40,395 nt of DNA from JAGWGI01 sp050749785 (lineage in GTDB: Archaea; Micrarchaeota; Micrarchaeia; Micrarchaeales; CABMGC01), in NCBI GenBank assembly GCA_050749785.1, contig JBOGSA010000037.1:1-40395 (forward strand), written 5' to 3'. Under the pieces are notes generated by a model that worked only from the letters and a program-made list of their open reading frames with translations, searched no databases and was not told where the DNA came from. Every line of letters begins with the position of its first letter. The stretch's first letter is position 1. Shown piece after piece: positions 24,383-33,061 of this stretch. Both the position numbers and the translations under genes were made by a program.

Positions 24383-25666
24383 TCACTCAGGTGCGTTGTA
24401 ATCTTTTCGGGTAATGCTGCCATGCATTGCCTGTGCTATCGCCCAGCAGGTGATGTAAGAGAGCAGAAAGACTGTGGCCATCACCGCAACCACGCCAAGT
24501 GCCTCAACGCCAAGCTGCGTGAGCGCCGCCATTCCTCCTCCGAAGAGCAGGCCGTTAGGCAGCCCTGGGAAACCTGATCCTGCGGCAAAAGCCTGCTGAG
24601 CGAATATTGCAATCATCAGAACTCCGAATATTCCGCCCACCGTGTGTCCTGCAAGCAATCCTGCAGGGTCTGTGAACCACTTCCTGTTGGCAAAGAACTT
24701 CTCTCCCCACACGAAGATCGGCCCTCCAAGGATTCCGAGGATCGCAGCGCTGCCGATGCTCACAAAGCCTGCAAGCGGAGTTATCACAATCAATCCCATC
24801 AAGACTCCATTCACAGCATCGATTAGCTGAGGGCGTCTCTTAAGCATGAATTTTGTGAACACCATGGTTGAGAGGCATGCAGCTGCAGCGGCAAGGAAGG
24901 TTGTTATCACAACAACCAGAGCCTCTGTGTTGAACTGCAATACGCTTCCAGGGTTGAAGCCGAACCATCCTATCCACAAAAGCAAAAGACCAAGAGTGAG
25001 CCAGCCGCCGTTCACCTTCACGTTAACCTGCGGGCTGCTCTTGAGTTTTTTCCTCTTCTCCTCCTGCCATATCCTGAGCATTATCCCAAGACCTGCGGCC
25101 CCTGCAGCTCCGTGCACAACAAGACCTCCTGCAAAGTCGACCATTCCCATCTTGGCAAGCCACCCAAGAGGGTTCCAGATCCAAGCAGCTGGAATCGCCC
25201 AGATCAAGATGAAGTAGACTACCGAATACAAGAAGAAAGCAGACATCCTCACCTTCCTAAGTACAATGAGCCCGACCAAAGCGAGCGTCACAGCAGCGAA
25301 AGCTGTTTCAAAGAGGAAATACGTTGTGGTTGTAAGGCCAGTGCCAAAGAAGTTGCTGGTCATCGACCACCAAACTCCGTTGAGTATCCCGGCAACATTC
25401 GGATTGAAGCCACCTAGGAACACTCCATTGTATAATGGATTACCTATTATGCCACCGATAGTTGGCGCGAAGGCGTCATTGAAACCAATGAATGCCATGA
25501 AGAAGATCGCAGAGCCCATCATCAGTAGCGTCTTAAGAAGCGCCCTGTCATATCTCTCGCCGAACTCTCCGATTTCAAGGAACCCAACTGCGATAGTCAT
25601 GATGAAGACAAGCAGTGCTGCAATAATTACCCAGAGATTGTTAAGAGTAGCGTCGAGCAGTAGCAT
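24383..25666 (-). CDS. amt: Ammonium transporter (Amt/Mep/Rh family)
   Basis: This 427-aa channel has eleven hydrophobic helices for NH4+/NH3 uptake through the cytoplasmic membrane. The structural Asp and first twin histidine appear in VDFAGGLVVHGAAG (Asp177, His185), and the second histidine in LLAGHTVGGIFG (His341). NPLGWLAKMG and LIDAVNGVLMGLI are further family landmarks. No P-II (glnK) gene lies next to it, unlike in most archaea and bacteria, so its regulation is not visible here. It is divergent from the P5C dehydrogenase gene; both are nitrogen-related. Confidence 0.95.
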   Translation of the reverse strand: MLLLDATLNNLWVIIAALLVFIMTIAVGFLEIGEFGERYDRALLKTLLMMGSAIFFMAFIGFNDAFAPTIGGIIGNPLYNGVFLGGFNPNVAGILNGVWWSMTSNFFGTGLTTTTYFLFETAFAAVTLALVGLIVLRKVRMSAFFLYSVVYFILIWAIPAAWIWNPLGWLAKMGMVDFAGGLVVHGAAGAAGLGIMLRIWQEEKRKKLKSSPQVNVKVNGGWLTLGLLLLWIGWFGFNPGSVLQFNTEALVVVITTFLAAAAACLSTMVFTKFMLKRRPQLIDAVNGVLMGLIVITPLAGFVSIGSAAILGILGGPIFVWGEKFFANRKWFTDPAGLLAGHTVGGIFGVLMIAIFAQQAFAAGSGFPGLPNGLLFGGGMAALTQLGVEALGVVAVMATVFLLSYITCWAIAQAMHGSITRKDYNAPE

Positions 25667-25728
25667 ATGATGACTCGATAAGTAGGAGATATAAAACTAT
25701 TTAAAGATATATCTAAAGGGCGCTAATT
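25667..25728. promoter_or_regulatory. Divergent promoter, amt / P5C dehydrogenase
   Basis: ACTATTTAAAGATATAT (25697-25713) is a strong TATA box for the plus strand and places the transcript start next to the ATG at 25729, so that mRNA is probably leaderless. On the minus strand the AT-rich 25685-25698 block serves amt. No GlnR- or NrpR-like palindrome is evident. Confidence 0.5.
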
Positions 25729-27348
25729 ATGGAATTTCAAAACGAGTTTACCTACAAAAAGTTTGTTGAGCAGAACAGCGAGGACGAATTCGACTCTCTT
25801 TTCGACAACGCAGTTGCAAAGACAAAGGCGGAAGTGCTGGGAAAGAGGCATCCACTATACATAGATGGAAAGGAGGTAAACGCATCAAGCGAGATTGCAG
25901 AGTACTCTCCAATAGACCGAAACCTACTCATCGGCAGATTCCAGAAAGGATCTAGGGAGAATGCAAAGCAGGCGATTGATTCGGCTTACTCTGCTTTCGC
26001 CGATTGGAGCCAGACAAATTACAAGAAGAGAATCGAGATCTTCAGGCACGCGGCGCAGATCTTCTCCAAGGAGAAGTTCACAATCGCAGCGATACTAAGC
26101 ATAGAGAACGCAAAGACGCGATACGAGTCTATAGGCGAGGTGGACGAAGCGATAGATTTCCTCAATTACTACTCGCTTGAGCTTGAGAAGAACAAGGGAT
26201 ACCTTAGGAAGACCAAATACGTTGCAAGCAGCGCAAAGGTCGCAGCAGGATTTCAAGGAGCACCTGGACAGGAAGAGAACGTACGGATTGCAATGAAGCC
26301 ATACGGCGTCTTTGGGGTCATCGCACCATTCAATTTCCCAATCTCGATCTCAACAGGCATGAGCGCAGGCGCGCTTCTCACTGGAAACACTGTCGTGTTC
26401 AAACCCTCATCAACGGACAACCCTGCAATGCTTACGGGACTCAAGATTTATGAGATATTCAAATCAGCAGGAGTTCCAGCCGGAGTATTCAACTACCTAA
26501 CGGGGCCCGGATCAGAAGTGGGTGAGGAGCTTGCAACCAATCCAAAGGTAAGCGGAATAGCATACACTGGTTCAAAGGCGACTGGAATCGGAATGATAAT
26601 GAAGAGCTATTCGCTCGGACAGCAGAAGGCATTCATAGTGGAGATGGGGGGAAAGAATCCAGTAATAGTATCAAAGAGTGCAGACCTAGATAAGGCCGCT
26701 TCTGGGATCGCTAGCGCAGCATTCGGATTTGCAGGACAAAAGTGCAGCGCATGTTCGAGAGTTTATGTTCATCAGTCGGTTAAGGAGGAATTCATAAGCA
26801 AACTAGTTGAGAAGATGAGGTCCTTTAAGATTGGAGACCCGTTGAATAAGGAAGTATATGTAGGCCCGCTGATCAGCGAGAATGCATTGCAGAAATACTA
26901 CTATGCGGTCAACGAAGCAAACAAATCCGGAAAGATAATATACGGAGGAAAGGCGGTGGAGACAGGACTGAAGGGTTCATACGTTGAACCGACGCTTGCA
27001 GAGCTAGATCACCAAAACAAACTCTTCCACGAGGAACTCTTTGTACCGTTCCTCTGCATAACCACATACAAAAATCTTGATGATGCGCTCCAGAAAGCAA
27101 ACGATGTGGAATACGGACTCACTTCGGGATTCTATAGTTCTAAGAATAGCGAGATAAAGCAATTCCTAAATCAGATACAAGCAGGTGTCGTCTATGTGAA
27201 CAGGGAGACCAGCGCAACCACAGGCGCTATAGTCGGAGTCCACACCTTCGTTGGATGGAAGGGGAGCGGACTCACAGGGAAGGGAACAGGGAGCAAGTTC
27301 TATCTGCAGCAGTTCACAAGAGAGCAGAGCGAAGCGATAGTGAAGTAG
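25729..27348 (+). CDS. Aldehyde dehydrogenase, probable L-glutamate gamma-semialdehyde (P5C) dehydrogenase
   Basis: This NAD(P)-dependent aldehyde dehydrogenase has 539 aa. The oxyanion Asn202 is in IAPFNFP, the cofactor Lys225 in VVFKPSS, the general base Glu305 in VEMGGKNP and the catalytic nucleophile Cys339 in FAGQKCSACSR. The N-terminal extension (FTYKKFVEQNSEDEF), the Cys-Ser-Ala-Cys-Ser sequence and the C-terminal TGAIVGVHTFVGWKGSG resemble RocA/PutA-type P5C dehydrogenases, which convert proline-derived semialdehyde to glutamate. No proline dehydrogenase is nearby, so substrate assignment is moderate. The DUF192 gene starts at the base after its stop. Confidence 0.9.
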   Translation: MEFQNEFTYKKFVEQNSEDEFDSLFDNAVAKTKAEVLGKRHPLYIDGKEVNASSEIAEYSPIDRNLLIGRFQKGSRENAKQAIDSAYSAFADWSQTNYKKRIEIFRHAAQIFSKEKFTIAAILSIENAKTRYESIGEVDEAIDFLNYYSLELEKNKGYLRKTKYVASSAKVAAGFQGAPGQEENVRIAMKPYGVFGVIAPFNFPISISTGMSAGALLTGNTVVFKPSSTDNPAMLTGLKIYEIFKSAGVPAGVFNYLTGPGSEVGEELATNPKVSGIAYTGSKATGIGMIMKSYSLGQQKAFIVEMGGKNPVIVSKSADLDKAASGIASAAFGFAGQKCSACSRVYVHQSVKEEFISKLVEKMRSFKIGDPLNKEVYVGPLISENALQKYYYAVNEANKSGKIIYGGKAVETGLKGSYVEPTLAELDHQNKLFHEELFVPFLCITTYKNLDDALQKANDVEYGLTSGFYSSKNSEIKQFLNQIQAGVVYVNRETSATTGAIVGVHTFVGWKGSGLTGKGTGSKFYLQQFTREQSEAIVK

Positions 27349-27750
27349 ATGCTCACCAGATTCCTTTACAACCACACAAAGTTCAAGACCAAGCAGATGA
27401 AACTGAAAGGGAAGAATTTCAATATGCTAATTGCCGATAGCTTTGCCAAGAAGGCAATTGGTTTGATGTACCGAAAAAAGATCAATGCCGATCAGGGAAT
27501 GCTTTTCAACTTCCCAGTGGAAAGGAAGTGGAAAATATGGATGCTAAACATGAAGTTCCCCCTTGATATACTCTGGCTTGACAAAAACGGAATAGTGATT
27601 CATATAGAAAAGAATCTCAAACCTTGCAGCAGCATGTTTTCCTGTCCAAATTATTCTCCGGATGCAGATGCGAAGTATGTAATTGAGATAAATGCAGGCA
27701 TCTGCTCAAAATTGGGAATAAAAGTTGGGGACAGAATAGATACTAACTAG
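27349..27750 (+). CDS. DUF192 family protein
   Basis: This 133-aa protein has the DUF192 pattern: AKKAIGLMYRKKI (34-46), GMLFNFP, WMLNMKFPLDILWLDKNGIV (64-83), then KPCS (91-94), and YVIEINAGICSKLGIKVGDRI at the end (quoted in part). DUF192 proteins form a small beta-barrel of unknown biochemical role; many are secreted, but no signal peptide is visible here. The ATG abuts the stop of the aldehyde dehydrogenase gene with no spacer, so expression is coupled. Its tail is 12 nt from the convergent ABC permease gene. Confidence 0.9.
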   Translation: MLTRFLYNHTKFKTKQMKLKGKNFNMLIADSFAKKAIGLMYRKKINADQGMLFNFPVERKWKIWMLNMKFPLDILWLDKNGIVIHIEKNLKPCSSMFSCPNYSPDADAKYVIEINAGICSKLGIKVGDRIDTN

Positions 27751-27762
27751 TCCTATTTGACA

Positions 27763-28554
27763 TCAGCCCATGCCGCTTGAGTATCCTTCCAATAGTTTGT
27801 GCACAACAAACATCAGGAATGCTATCGCCACAACCTCCCCAATTCCAAGTCCTGCGATATACAGGTAGCTCAGCTTGCCAGTTATGGCCTCAACAGGATA
27901 GTATGTTGCAAAACCTAGTGGAACGAGCACGGTGAACACCACAGAGCCAATTATTCCGTATATGCTCAAAGGATATCTTGCCGCAGAGCTTATCGCCTGC
28001 ACCACCCAGCTTATCCAGCTGCCTCCCCTAAATAACCTGTAGGATGACAATATCAATGTTATCACGAAGAGCAGTGCTATCGCAGAGCCAAGAGCAAACA
28101 GCACCAAAAATGAACCCAGCTGCAATGGACTGAATGCTGTGTGCGAAGCAGCATATGCAAAGAGTATCGCCCCGCTGATAATGCTCGATATCGCAGCAGC
28201 GCCGTTGAAGTTTGAGATCATCACCATCAAATGCGATACTGGCCTTGAAAGTGCAACATCAAAATTTCCTGATTGTAGGTCGCTTCCCAGATTTCCCATA
28301 TCAAGCATGTAGTTTATCACACCAACCAGCATTATCGCCGTAGATGCGAGCATCAGCATCTGGTAATATCCCCATCCGACTATTCCGGAAGAGACACTGT
28401 ATATTACGGTTATGAAAACGTAGGTAAGAAGCGTTTGGATGAGGAAGAAGAGCAGCCACACAACTCCTTGCAGCCTGTATGCGAACTCTGTTTTCCATGA
28501 GTACCGCTGTATGTAGTAGAACAGATGAAGGTTTCTTCTTATTTTGTTAAGCAT
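27763..28554 (-). CDS. ABC-2 type transporter permease (second subunit)
   Basis: This 263-aa protein with about six membrane helices resembles the COG3694-type ABC-2 permeases. It starts with a basic amphipathic LNKIRRNLHLFYYIQRYSWK, has a long TM1-TM2, and the motif NLGSDLQSGNFDVALSRPVSH (quoted in part), which is characteristic of this permease type. The ATG directly follows the stop of the first permease (TGAATG). With the ATPase it forms a heteromeric exporter. The substrate is not known. Confidence 0.9.
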   Translation of the reverse strand: MLNKIRRNLHLFYYIQRYSWKTEFAYRLQGVVWLLFFLIQTLLTYVFITVIYSVSSGIVGWGYYQMLMLASTAIMLVGVINYMLDMGNLGSDLQSGNFDVALSRPVSHLMVMISNFNGAAAISSIISGAILFAYAASHTAFSPLQLGSFLVLFALGSAIALLFVITLILSSYRLFRGGSWISWVVQAISSAARYPLSIYGIIGSVVFTVLVPLGFATYYPVEAITGKLSYLYIAGLGIGEVVAIAFLMFVVHKLLEGYSSGMG

Positions 28555-29358
28555 TCAAACACCAACCACATCCATGTGCTCCCTTGCCGCATACCAGATC
28601 CCGATATTGAGCACCAGCATCACAGCGAACCAGAAAGCCGCAAGAGGCAGCGCTGACATTGCCTGCGAAACGCTGATTACATGTGTGAATATCGCCGGAG
28701 GATAATAGAGTATGAACTGGAACGGAAGAAGAGAGGTGATGCTGCTTATGCCCTGTGGAAGAAGGTTGAGCGGTATCAATCCGCCGCCTAGGAACTCTAC
28801 GATGAAATAGAAGATATTGATTATTCCCGCTACTTCAACGATGAAGAACGACATGTATCCCAAGAAGAACTCAAAGGAAAGAGAAAGGAAGAAGCTAATG
28901 AACATGCTGAGCACGAAGAGGAGAAGTGTTGGTGTGCTGAGCAGTGCATTCGTTAGAACATAAAGTATCACCAATATCGGTATCGCAACAACTGTAGCGT
29001 CCATCGCAAAATTTGCGAGCGCACCGGTAATAACCACCCAGACATAGCTAAGTGGCCTTGTCAAGTACATGAACACGTTGCCCACCTTTACGTCGCTGAT
29101 TATGCCCCAGGATGTACCGGGTGAAACTGCGCTTATCGCCGCAACTACGAAGAAGTATGTTGTTATCTGCACAAGCGTGAAATTGCTTATTGAGGTGACG
29201 CCAGATGCAAGATAAACCGCACTCCACACAAAGAGCATTATTATCGGGCCGCATATCTGAAGCGACATGAGCATAATCGTGTCTATCTTGTAGACCAGCC
29301 TTCGTTTTATTATCACGTACGCAAGAAGCAGGTATTTTTCTATGCTAAGATTTTCCAC
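28555..29358 (-). CDS. ABC-2 type transporter permease (first subunit)
   Basis: This COG4587-like permease has about six membrane helices and begins VENLSIEKYLLLAYVIIKRR. A shared element is TSWGIISDVKVGNVFMYLTR (amphipathic, before a TM), related to the DLxxGxxxxxLxRP motif of the partner. The frame is open to 29442, inside the ATPase gene, but GTG 29358 has GGTGA 4 nt upstream and gives the conserved start, so I use 267 aa. The ATPase stop lies inside this ribosome binding site, coupling the two genes. Confidence 0.9.
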   Translation of the reverse strand: MENLSIEKYLLLAYVIIKRRLVYKIDTIMLMSLQICGPIIMLFVWSAVYLASGVTSISNFTLVQITTYFFVVAAISAVSPGTSWGIISDVKVGNVFMYLTRPLSYVWVVITGALANFAMDATVVAIPILVILYVLTNALLSTPTLLLFVLSMFISFFLSLSFEFFLGYMSFFIVEVAGIINIFYFIVEFLGGGLIPLNLLPQGISSITSLLPFQFILYYPPAIFTHVISVSQAMSALPLAAFWFAVMLVLNIGIWYAAREHMDVVGV

Positions 29359-29362
29359 AATC

Positions 29363-30364
29363 TCACCTCTTGGACTTCCTGCCCCGATTGTAGAACTTGG
29401 CAAGCACCTGGCCGATGTCTGGTTCTGATACGTTGTAATCAAGGACGATGTCGCTGTTTAGAAGGTTGACTATCTTCTTGTTCTTCAGATGCTTAGAATC
29501 TATCTCGATCTTTAGGTAGTCTTCCCTGCTTGCAACTACCTTTCCGTACTTCGCATAGTTCTTGGGGTCAATTTGCTTATCGAAATGTATCTCCAGCTGC
29601 TTTCTGTTCCCAAAGAAGGTCTGCAGTTCACGCTTAGAGCCGTCAAAGACTATTTTGCCCTTGTCGATTATTATCACGCTCTTTGCAAGCGCCTTTATCT
29701 CATCGACAATGTGTGTGGTGATGAAAAATGTGGTGCCATAATTCTTCCTCATGTCCATCACCGCTTCCCTCACGTTTATGACCGATGAGAGATCCATTCC
29801 TATCGTTGCCTCGTCCATGAACACTATCTTTGGCATGTGCAGCACAGATGCGACAAAGTTGCACTTCATCCTTTCACCGAGCGATAGAACCCTGACAGGC
29901 TTTCTGAACACATCCTTCAGATTCAGGATCTTTATGTAATAATCAAGCCTTTTCTTGTAAACATCCTTTGGAATCTCGTAGATCCCACGAACATAGTCGA
30001 ATGTATCTATTGCCGGAAGGTTCCAGAAGAGCTGGTTGTGCGCCCCGCTGACCATTCCGTAATCCCATGCAAGTTTCTCCCTTCCGCTCCAAGGCGCAAG
30101 CCCGAGCACCTGCGCGCTACCAGAATCAGGATGCAGTATTCCTGTGAGTATCTTTATCAGGGTGGACTTGCCGCTTCCGTTCTCCCCAAGAAGCATCACT
30201 ATGTCTCCCTTCTTTACCTTGAAGCTCACGTTGGTTAGTGCATGTTTTATCGAATACTTCCTCCTAAGCGATGCTAGGAAGATCTTCTTTCCTTGCTGGC
30301 TCTGGTATTCCCTGAACTTCTTTCCCAGAGCGTGTACCTCTATGACATAGTCTGTGCTACCCAT
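29363..30364 (-). CDS. ABC transporter ATP-binding protein
   Basis: This is the ATPase of the three-gene ABC-2 exporter (COG4586-like). Walker A GENGSGKST lies at 60-68, the signature LSLGERMKC at 160-168 and Walker B IVFMDEAT at 180-187, followed by the D-loop and H-loop ITTHIVDEI. The signature LSLGE replaces LSGGQ, common in this subfamily. Residues after 245 form a C-terminal regulatory extension rich in Lys. A minus-strand TATA element (about 30396-30408) is the operon promoter. Family relatives export polysaccharides, lipids or drugs. Confidence 0.93.
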   Translation of the reverse strand: MGSTDYVIEVHALGKKFREYQSQQGKKIFLASLRRKYSIKHALTNVSFKVKKGDIVMLLGENGSGKSTLIKILTGILHPDSGSAQVLGLAPWSGREKLAWDYGMVSGAHNQLFWNLPAIDTFDYVRGIYEIPKDVYKKRLDYYIKILNLKDVFRKPVRVLSLGERMKCNFVASVLHMPKIVFMDEATIGMDLSSVINVREAVMDMRKNYGTTFFITTHIVDEIKALAKSVIIIDKGKIVFDGSKRELQTFFGNRKQLEIHFDKQIDPKNYAKYGKVVASREDYLKIEIDSKHLKNKKIVNLLNSDIVLDYNVSEPDIGQVLAKFYNRGRKSKR

Positions 30365-30533
30365 TCTAATCGACCAGAGTATTGCTCAGGTGGGTGCTAA
30401 ATAAATTGCGTACATCCCCGTTTTTCTCACTCAGATATGCGTCATATGCAGTTGCCGCAATCTGCGCAAAGCGAAGAATATGCAAGGTAATGGCTAAAAG
30501 TATTGGCATCGCAGTATGTTAAGACGCGATAAA

Positions 30534-30725
30534 ATGACTAACTTGTATCTAAAAGGTGTCGGGATTGGATTGGTAATTGCATGGGTGACAAGCGCTTTGG
30601 CCTATTTGGTTGTGCGCAATGTATCAAAAGATAATTGGAGAGCAAAACTCCCTGTTGCTAAATTACTCATAGCGCTTGAATTAGTGCTCAGTGCGGTATT
30701 TCTAGCATTATCATTTTTGATGTGA
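30534..30725 (+). CDS. Small two-TM membrane protein (63 aa)
   Basis: The protein has one hydrophobic helix (LKGVGIGLVIAWVTSALAYLVV, quoted from within), a basic loop VRNVSKDNWRAKL and a second helix LLIALELVLSAVFLALSF. No family is recognised. An in-frame ATG at 30516 would add six residues; neither start has a good ribosome binding site, so the choice is uncertain. It stands alone between the ABC operon and the DEAD-box gene. Confidence 0.5.
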   Translation: MTNLYLKGVGIGLVIAWVTSALAYLVVRNVSKDNWRAKLPVAKLLIALELVLSAVFLALSFLM

Positions 30726-30778
30726 AATCGACTCGGTGGCACGAAAAATACCAAGCAATTAAACAGTCCACCGATAGC

Positions 30779-30895
30779 TCTATATATCATGGTTTCCTAA
30801 TCTATAGTGTAGAATAAAAGTGAAAAAGTCTAGTTTTTCCTCTATGTCAAATAGTGACGAAAGGCTAATTTTTCCTTATATCTTCGGTGTATTAG
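30779..30895 (+). promoter_or_regulatory. Promoter and possible long leader of the DEAD-box helicase gene
   Basis: CTCTATATATCA (30779-30790) is a strong TATA box and would start a transcript near 30812, giving a leader of roughly 85 nt, long for this genome. The leader contains two similar U-rich blocks, CTAGTTTTTCCT (about 30829-30840) and CTAATTTTTCCT (about 30865-30876). GGTG at 30886-30889 sits 6 nt before the TTG start. A second weaker TATA-like TTATAT at about 30876 is an alternative. Long leaders occur on some cold-regulated archaeal RNA helicase genes, so temperature control is a reasonable guess. Confidence 0.4.
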
Positions 30896-32275
30896 TTGAC
30901 ACAATTTACAGAGATGAATTTAAAGCCAGAGCTAATTGAAGCCCTCAAAAGGGTAGGGTTTGTTTCCGCAACTGAAGTGCAGGCAAGGACCATACCAGAA
31001 TTGCTTAATGGAAAGAACGTTGTTGCCAGAGCAAAGACAGGAACAGGAAAGACAGGTGCTTTCTTGGTGCCGATTTTCCAGAGGCTGCAGCACACAAGGG
31101 ACATAGAGGCCCTAGTCGTGGTGCCTACAAGGGAGCTGGCAATACAGGTTGCAAACTTCGCCCAGAAGGTCGGAAGCCATCTTCATGTTCATACTACAAT
31201 CGTCTACGGAGGCGCATCGATAAACATGCAGGTGCAAGAGCTCAGGAGAGGAACAAACATAGTAGTTGGAACTCCGGGAAGGATAATCGACCTCGTTGAA
31301 AGAGGTGCGCTCAATCTTGACAGGATAAAATACCTGGTTCTAGACGAAGCAGACGTTATGCTCGACATGGGATTCATAGAGGACGTGGAATTCATAATCT
31401 CAAGGACTCCGGAAAGCAGGCAGATGATGCTCTTCTCCGCCACAATGCCAAGGGAGATAATCAAGATAGCAGACAGGCACGCAAAGGGCGGAGCAATCAG
31501 GATAACTGTCGGAGAGGAAGAGGATCTCACAGTAAGCACGATCAAACAATTATACACAATTGTACCGAACAGGCTCAAGTTCTCGGCTCTGCTCGCATAC
31601 ATCAAGGAGTACGCGCCAAAGAAGGGAATAATATTCGCAAGGACAAAGTATGAGGCAAATGCTATACACAGGGTGCTCCTCAGCCAGAAGTACAATGCGA
31701 TACTCATGCACGGTGGACTCACCCAATCAATGAGGGAAAGGTCTCTGGGCAATTTCAGGAGCGGCGCACAGTTCATGATCGCAACAAACGTGGCGGCAAG
31801 AGGACTTGACATCGCGGATATCACAGACATAATAAACTTCGGAGCGCCAGATGAGCCGAACGTATACATCCACAGAGTAGGAAGATCGGCAAGGATGGGC
31901 AAAGAGGGAAGAGCGGTCACTATCGCAGACCCAGACCAAAAGAAGCAGCTAAGGGACATTCAGGATTACGCTAACGTGCAGATGACAAAGATAGAGCTCA
32001 ATCTCGAGCCTTTCAGCACATTGCAGCTACCAATACACGAAGAGAGGAGAAGCTTCGGAGGAGGCGGTGGCGGCGGACGCAGATTCGGCGGAGGAGGCAG
32101 AAGCGTCGGAGGCCACGGAAGAGGAGGACCGAGCAGAGGCGGCGCGGGCGGAGGCTACCACAGAGGCCCTGACAGGCGAGGAGGAGGCGAAGGCCACAGG
32201 GAAGGAGGAAGGGAAGGAAACAGAGAAGGCGGAGGATTCAACAGAAGGTACAAGAGAAGCTTCCACAGGAACTAA
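30896..32275 (+). CDS. DEAD-box RNA helicase with glycine/arginine-rich tail
   Basis: This ATP-dependent RNA helicase has 459 aa. The Q motif (FTEMNLKP with Gln29), motif I AKTGTGKT (46-53), motif II DEAD (150-153), SAT (181-183) and the motif VI region HRVGRSARMG are all present. After about residue 375 the protein becomes a low-complexity tail with repeated GGG, RGG-like and EGG(R/N)REG units, probably an RNA-binding disordered region as in bacterial and eukaryotic cold-shock helicases. I use TTG 30896 because it includes the Q-motif phenylalanine and has GGTG upstream; ATG 30914 would remove them. Confidence 0.95.
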   Translation: MTQFTEMNLKPELIEALKRVGFVSATEVQARTIPELLNGKNVVARAKTGTGKTGAFLVPIFQRLQHTRDIEALVVVPTRELAIQVANFAQKVGSHLHVHTTIVYGGASINMQVQELRRGTNIVVGTPGRIIDLVERGALNLDRIKYLVLDEADVMLDMGFIEDVEFIISRTPESRQMMLFSATMPREIIKIADRHAKGGAIRITVGEEEDLTVSTIKQLYTIVPNRLKFSALLAYIKEYAPKKGIIFARTKYEANAIHRVLLSQKYNAILMHGGLTQSMRERSLGNFRSGAQFMIATNVAARGLDIADITDIINFGAPDEPNVYIHRVGRSARMGKEGRAVTIADPDQKKQLRDIQDYANVQMTKIELNLEPFSTLQLPIHEERRSFGGGGGGGRRFGGGGRSVGGHGRGGPSRGGAGGGYHRGPDRRGGGEGHREGGREGNREGGGFNRRYKRSFHRN

Positions 32276-32306
32276 TCCTATATTTTTATCAAAGATTGTT
32301 TAGCAT

Positions 32307-32378
32307 AGCCTCCGGCGAGAATTGGACTCGCGACCTCGTGCTTACCATGCACGCGCTCTACCACTGAGCTACAGAGGC
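32307..32378 (-). tRNA. tRNA-Thr(GGT)
   Basis: The minus strand folds as a cloverleaf. The acceptor stem is GCCTCTG/CGGAGGC, the D arm AGCTCAGTGGTAGAGC, the anticodon stem CGTGC/GCACG with loop ATGGTAA (anticodon GGT), and the T arm GCGAG/CTCGC with loop TCCAATT. The discriminator is U, as usual for archaeal tRNA-Thr. It is 72 nt, with no intron and no encoded CCA. Confidence 0.94.
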
Positions 32379-32431
32379 GCAAACTATCTTTGTCTGGCAA
32401 TTTTATATAGCTGTTACTATTAAATATAAAC

Positions 32432-32851
32432 ATGCGAATGAGAAAGGCCAAACCCCCGGACTTCCAGACACTCTATAAAATTGGCCTCTCCACACCAGAG
32501 CTCAAAGTCTCTGACAATGAGGCATTCATGTCAAGACCTGATTTCAAATTTGCAATTACTAACAAAAATGGGCTCTTTCTTGTGGCTGAAAAAAACGGCA
32601 AAATAATCGGGTTCGCGTATTGCTATATAGAAGGGCCGGAATACGCGTGCATGGTGTACGATGTAGTCCTTCCGAAATACAGGGGCCAAGGGATAGGAAA
32701 ACGTCTGATACAAGAAAAGGAGCTCTGGTTGAAGAAGAAGGGAGTAAAAAGCGCATATGCGCTGGCGACAAACCAAAAAGCAACCTCGATACTCAAACAC
32801 CTAGGCTACAGAAAGGGTAAGCAGCTCACTTGGATGGAGAAGAAGCTCTGA
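32432..32851 (+). CDS. GNAT family N-acetyltransferase
   Basis: This acetyl-CoA-dependent acyltransferase has 139 aa. The acetyl-CoA loop is in VVLPKYRGQGIGKRLI (motif A, Arg/Gln-x-x-Gly-x-Gly/Ala), preceded by the strand FLVAEKNGKIIGFAYCYI. ATNQKATSILKHLGYRKGK (motif B) follows. It may modify a protein N-terminus or a small molecule; the sequence does not say. A TATA-like TTTTATATAG (32401-32410) precedes it. It is the last gene before the integrated element. Confidence 0.88.
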   Translation: MRMRKAKPPDFQTLYKIGLSTPELKVSDNEAFMSRPDFKFAITNKNGLFLVAEKNGKIIGFAYCYIEGPEYACMVYDVVLPKYRGQGIGKRLIQEKELWLKKKGVKSAYALATNQKATSILKHLGYRKGKQLTWMEKKL

Positions 32852-32856
32852 TTGTT

Positions 32857-32887
32857 ATGTGCAGGGGGAGAGATTTGAACTCTCGAA
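32857..32887 (-). repeat. Left attachment-site copy (tRNA-Leu 3' fragment)
   Basis: These 31 bp match 36852-36882 exactly. They encode, on the minus strand, the T stem-loop and acceptor 3' strand of a tRNA but no complete gene: no GCAGGGG 5' strand and no D or anticodon arm occur within the next 200 bp. The bases beyond 32887 form an AACCC-TTAGC-GGGTT hairpin, resembling the variable arm of a class II tRNA and differing from the arm of the intact tRNA-Leu. This suggests the element carried its attachment site from a related tRNA-Leu. Confidence 0.75.
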
Positions 32888-32984
32888 CCCGCTAAGGGTT
32901 TGAGAGTCTAGCCTAGCTGTTTCCACGCCGTTATTCATAGCCCTATTTCACACCAAAAATAACATAAATTTCTAAGCCAAAGCA

Positions 32985-33061
32985 GGTTCATCTGAACCCA
33001 AATTATAGGCCAGCCAAGCTATTTAAGCAAGCACGGTTCAGATTCACGGAAAATCTGAACC
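32985..33061. repeat. Pair of GGTTCA/TGAACC palindromes at the left end of the element
   Basis: GGTTCA-TC-TGAACC lies at 32985-32998. GGTTCAGATT (33035-33044) pairs with AATCTGAACC (33052-33061) across a 7-nt loop. Both palindromes end in the same 12 bases, TCTGAACCCAAA (32991-33002 and 33054-33065). The larger one begins 8 nt after the helicase stop on the minus strand and could be a transcription terminator. The pair could also be recombinase or regulator sites near the attachment end. Confidence 0.55.

Noticed and set aside
30490..30522. Micro-ORF of ten codons ahead of the small two-TM membrane protein
   Set aside because: It is too short, has no conserved pattern, and overlaps the possible ATG 30516 of the next frame without a clear ribosome binding site.
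32027..32303. Overlapping Ala/Ser-rich and Glu/Ala-rich ORFs on both strands opposite the helicase tail
   Set aside because: They are shadows of the GGN/GAR-rich codons of the RGG tail, with biased composition and no promoter or ribosome binding site of their own.
32857..32945. A second complete tRNA-Leu or tRNA-Ser gene (with or without intron)
   Set aside because: Only the T arm, acceptor 3' strand and a variable-arm-like hairpin are present. No matching GCAGGGG strand, D arm or anticodon stem can be found upstream, and identity with the tRNA-Leu at 36855-36961 continues past the tRNA end, which fits an att copy.
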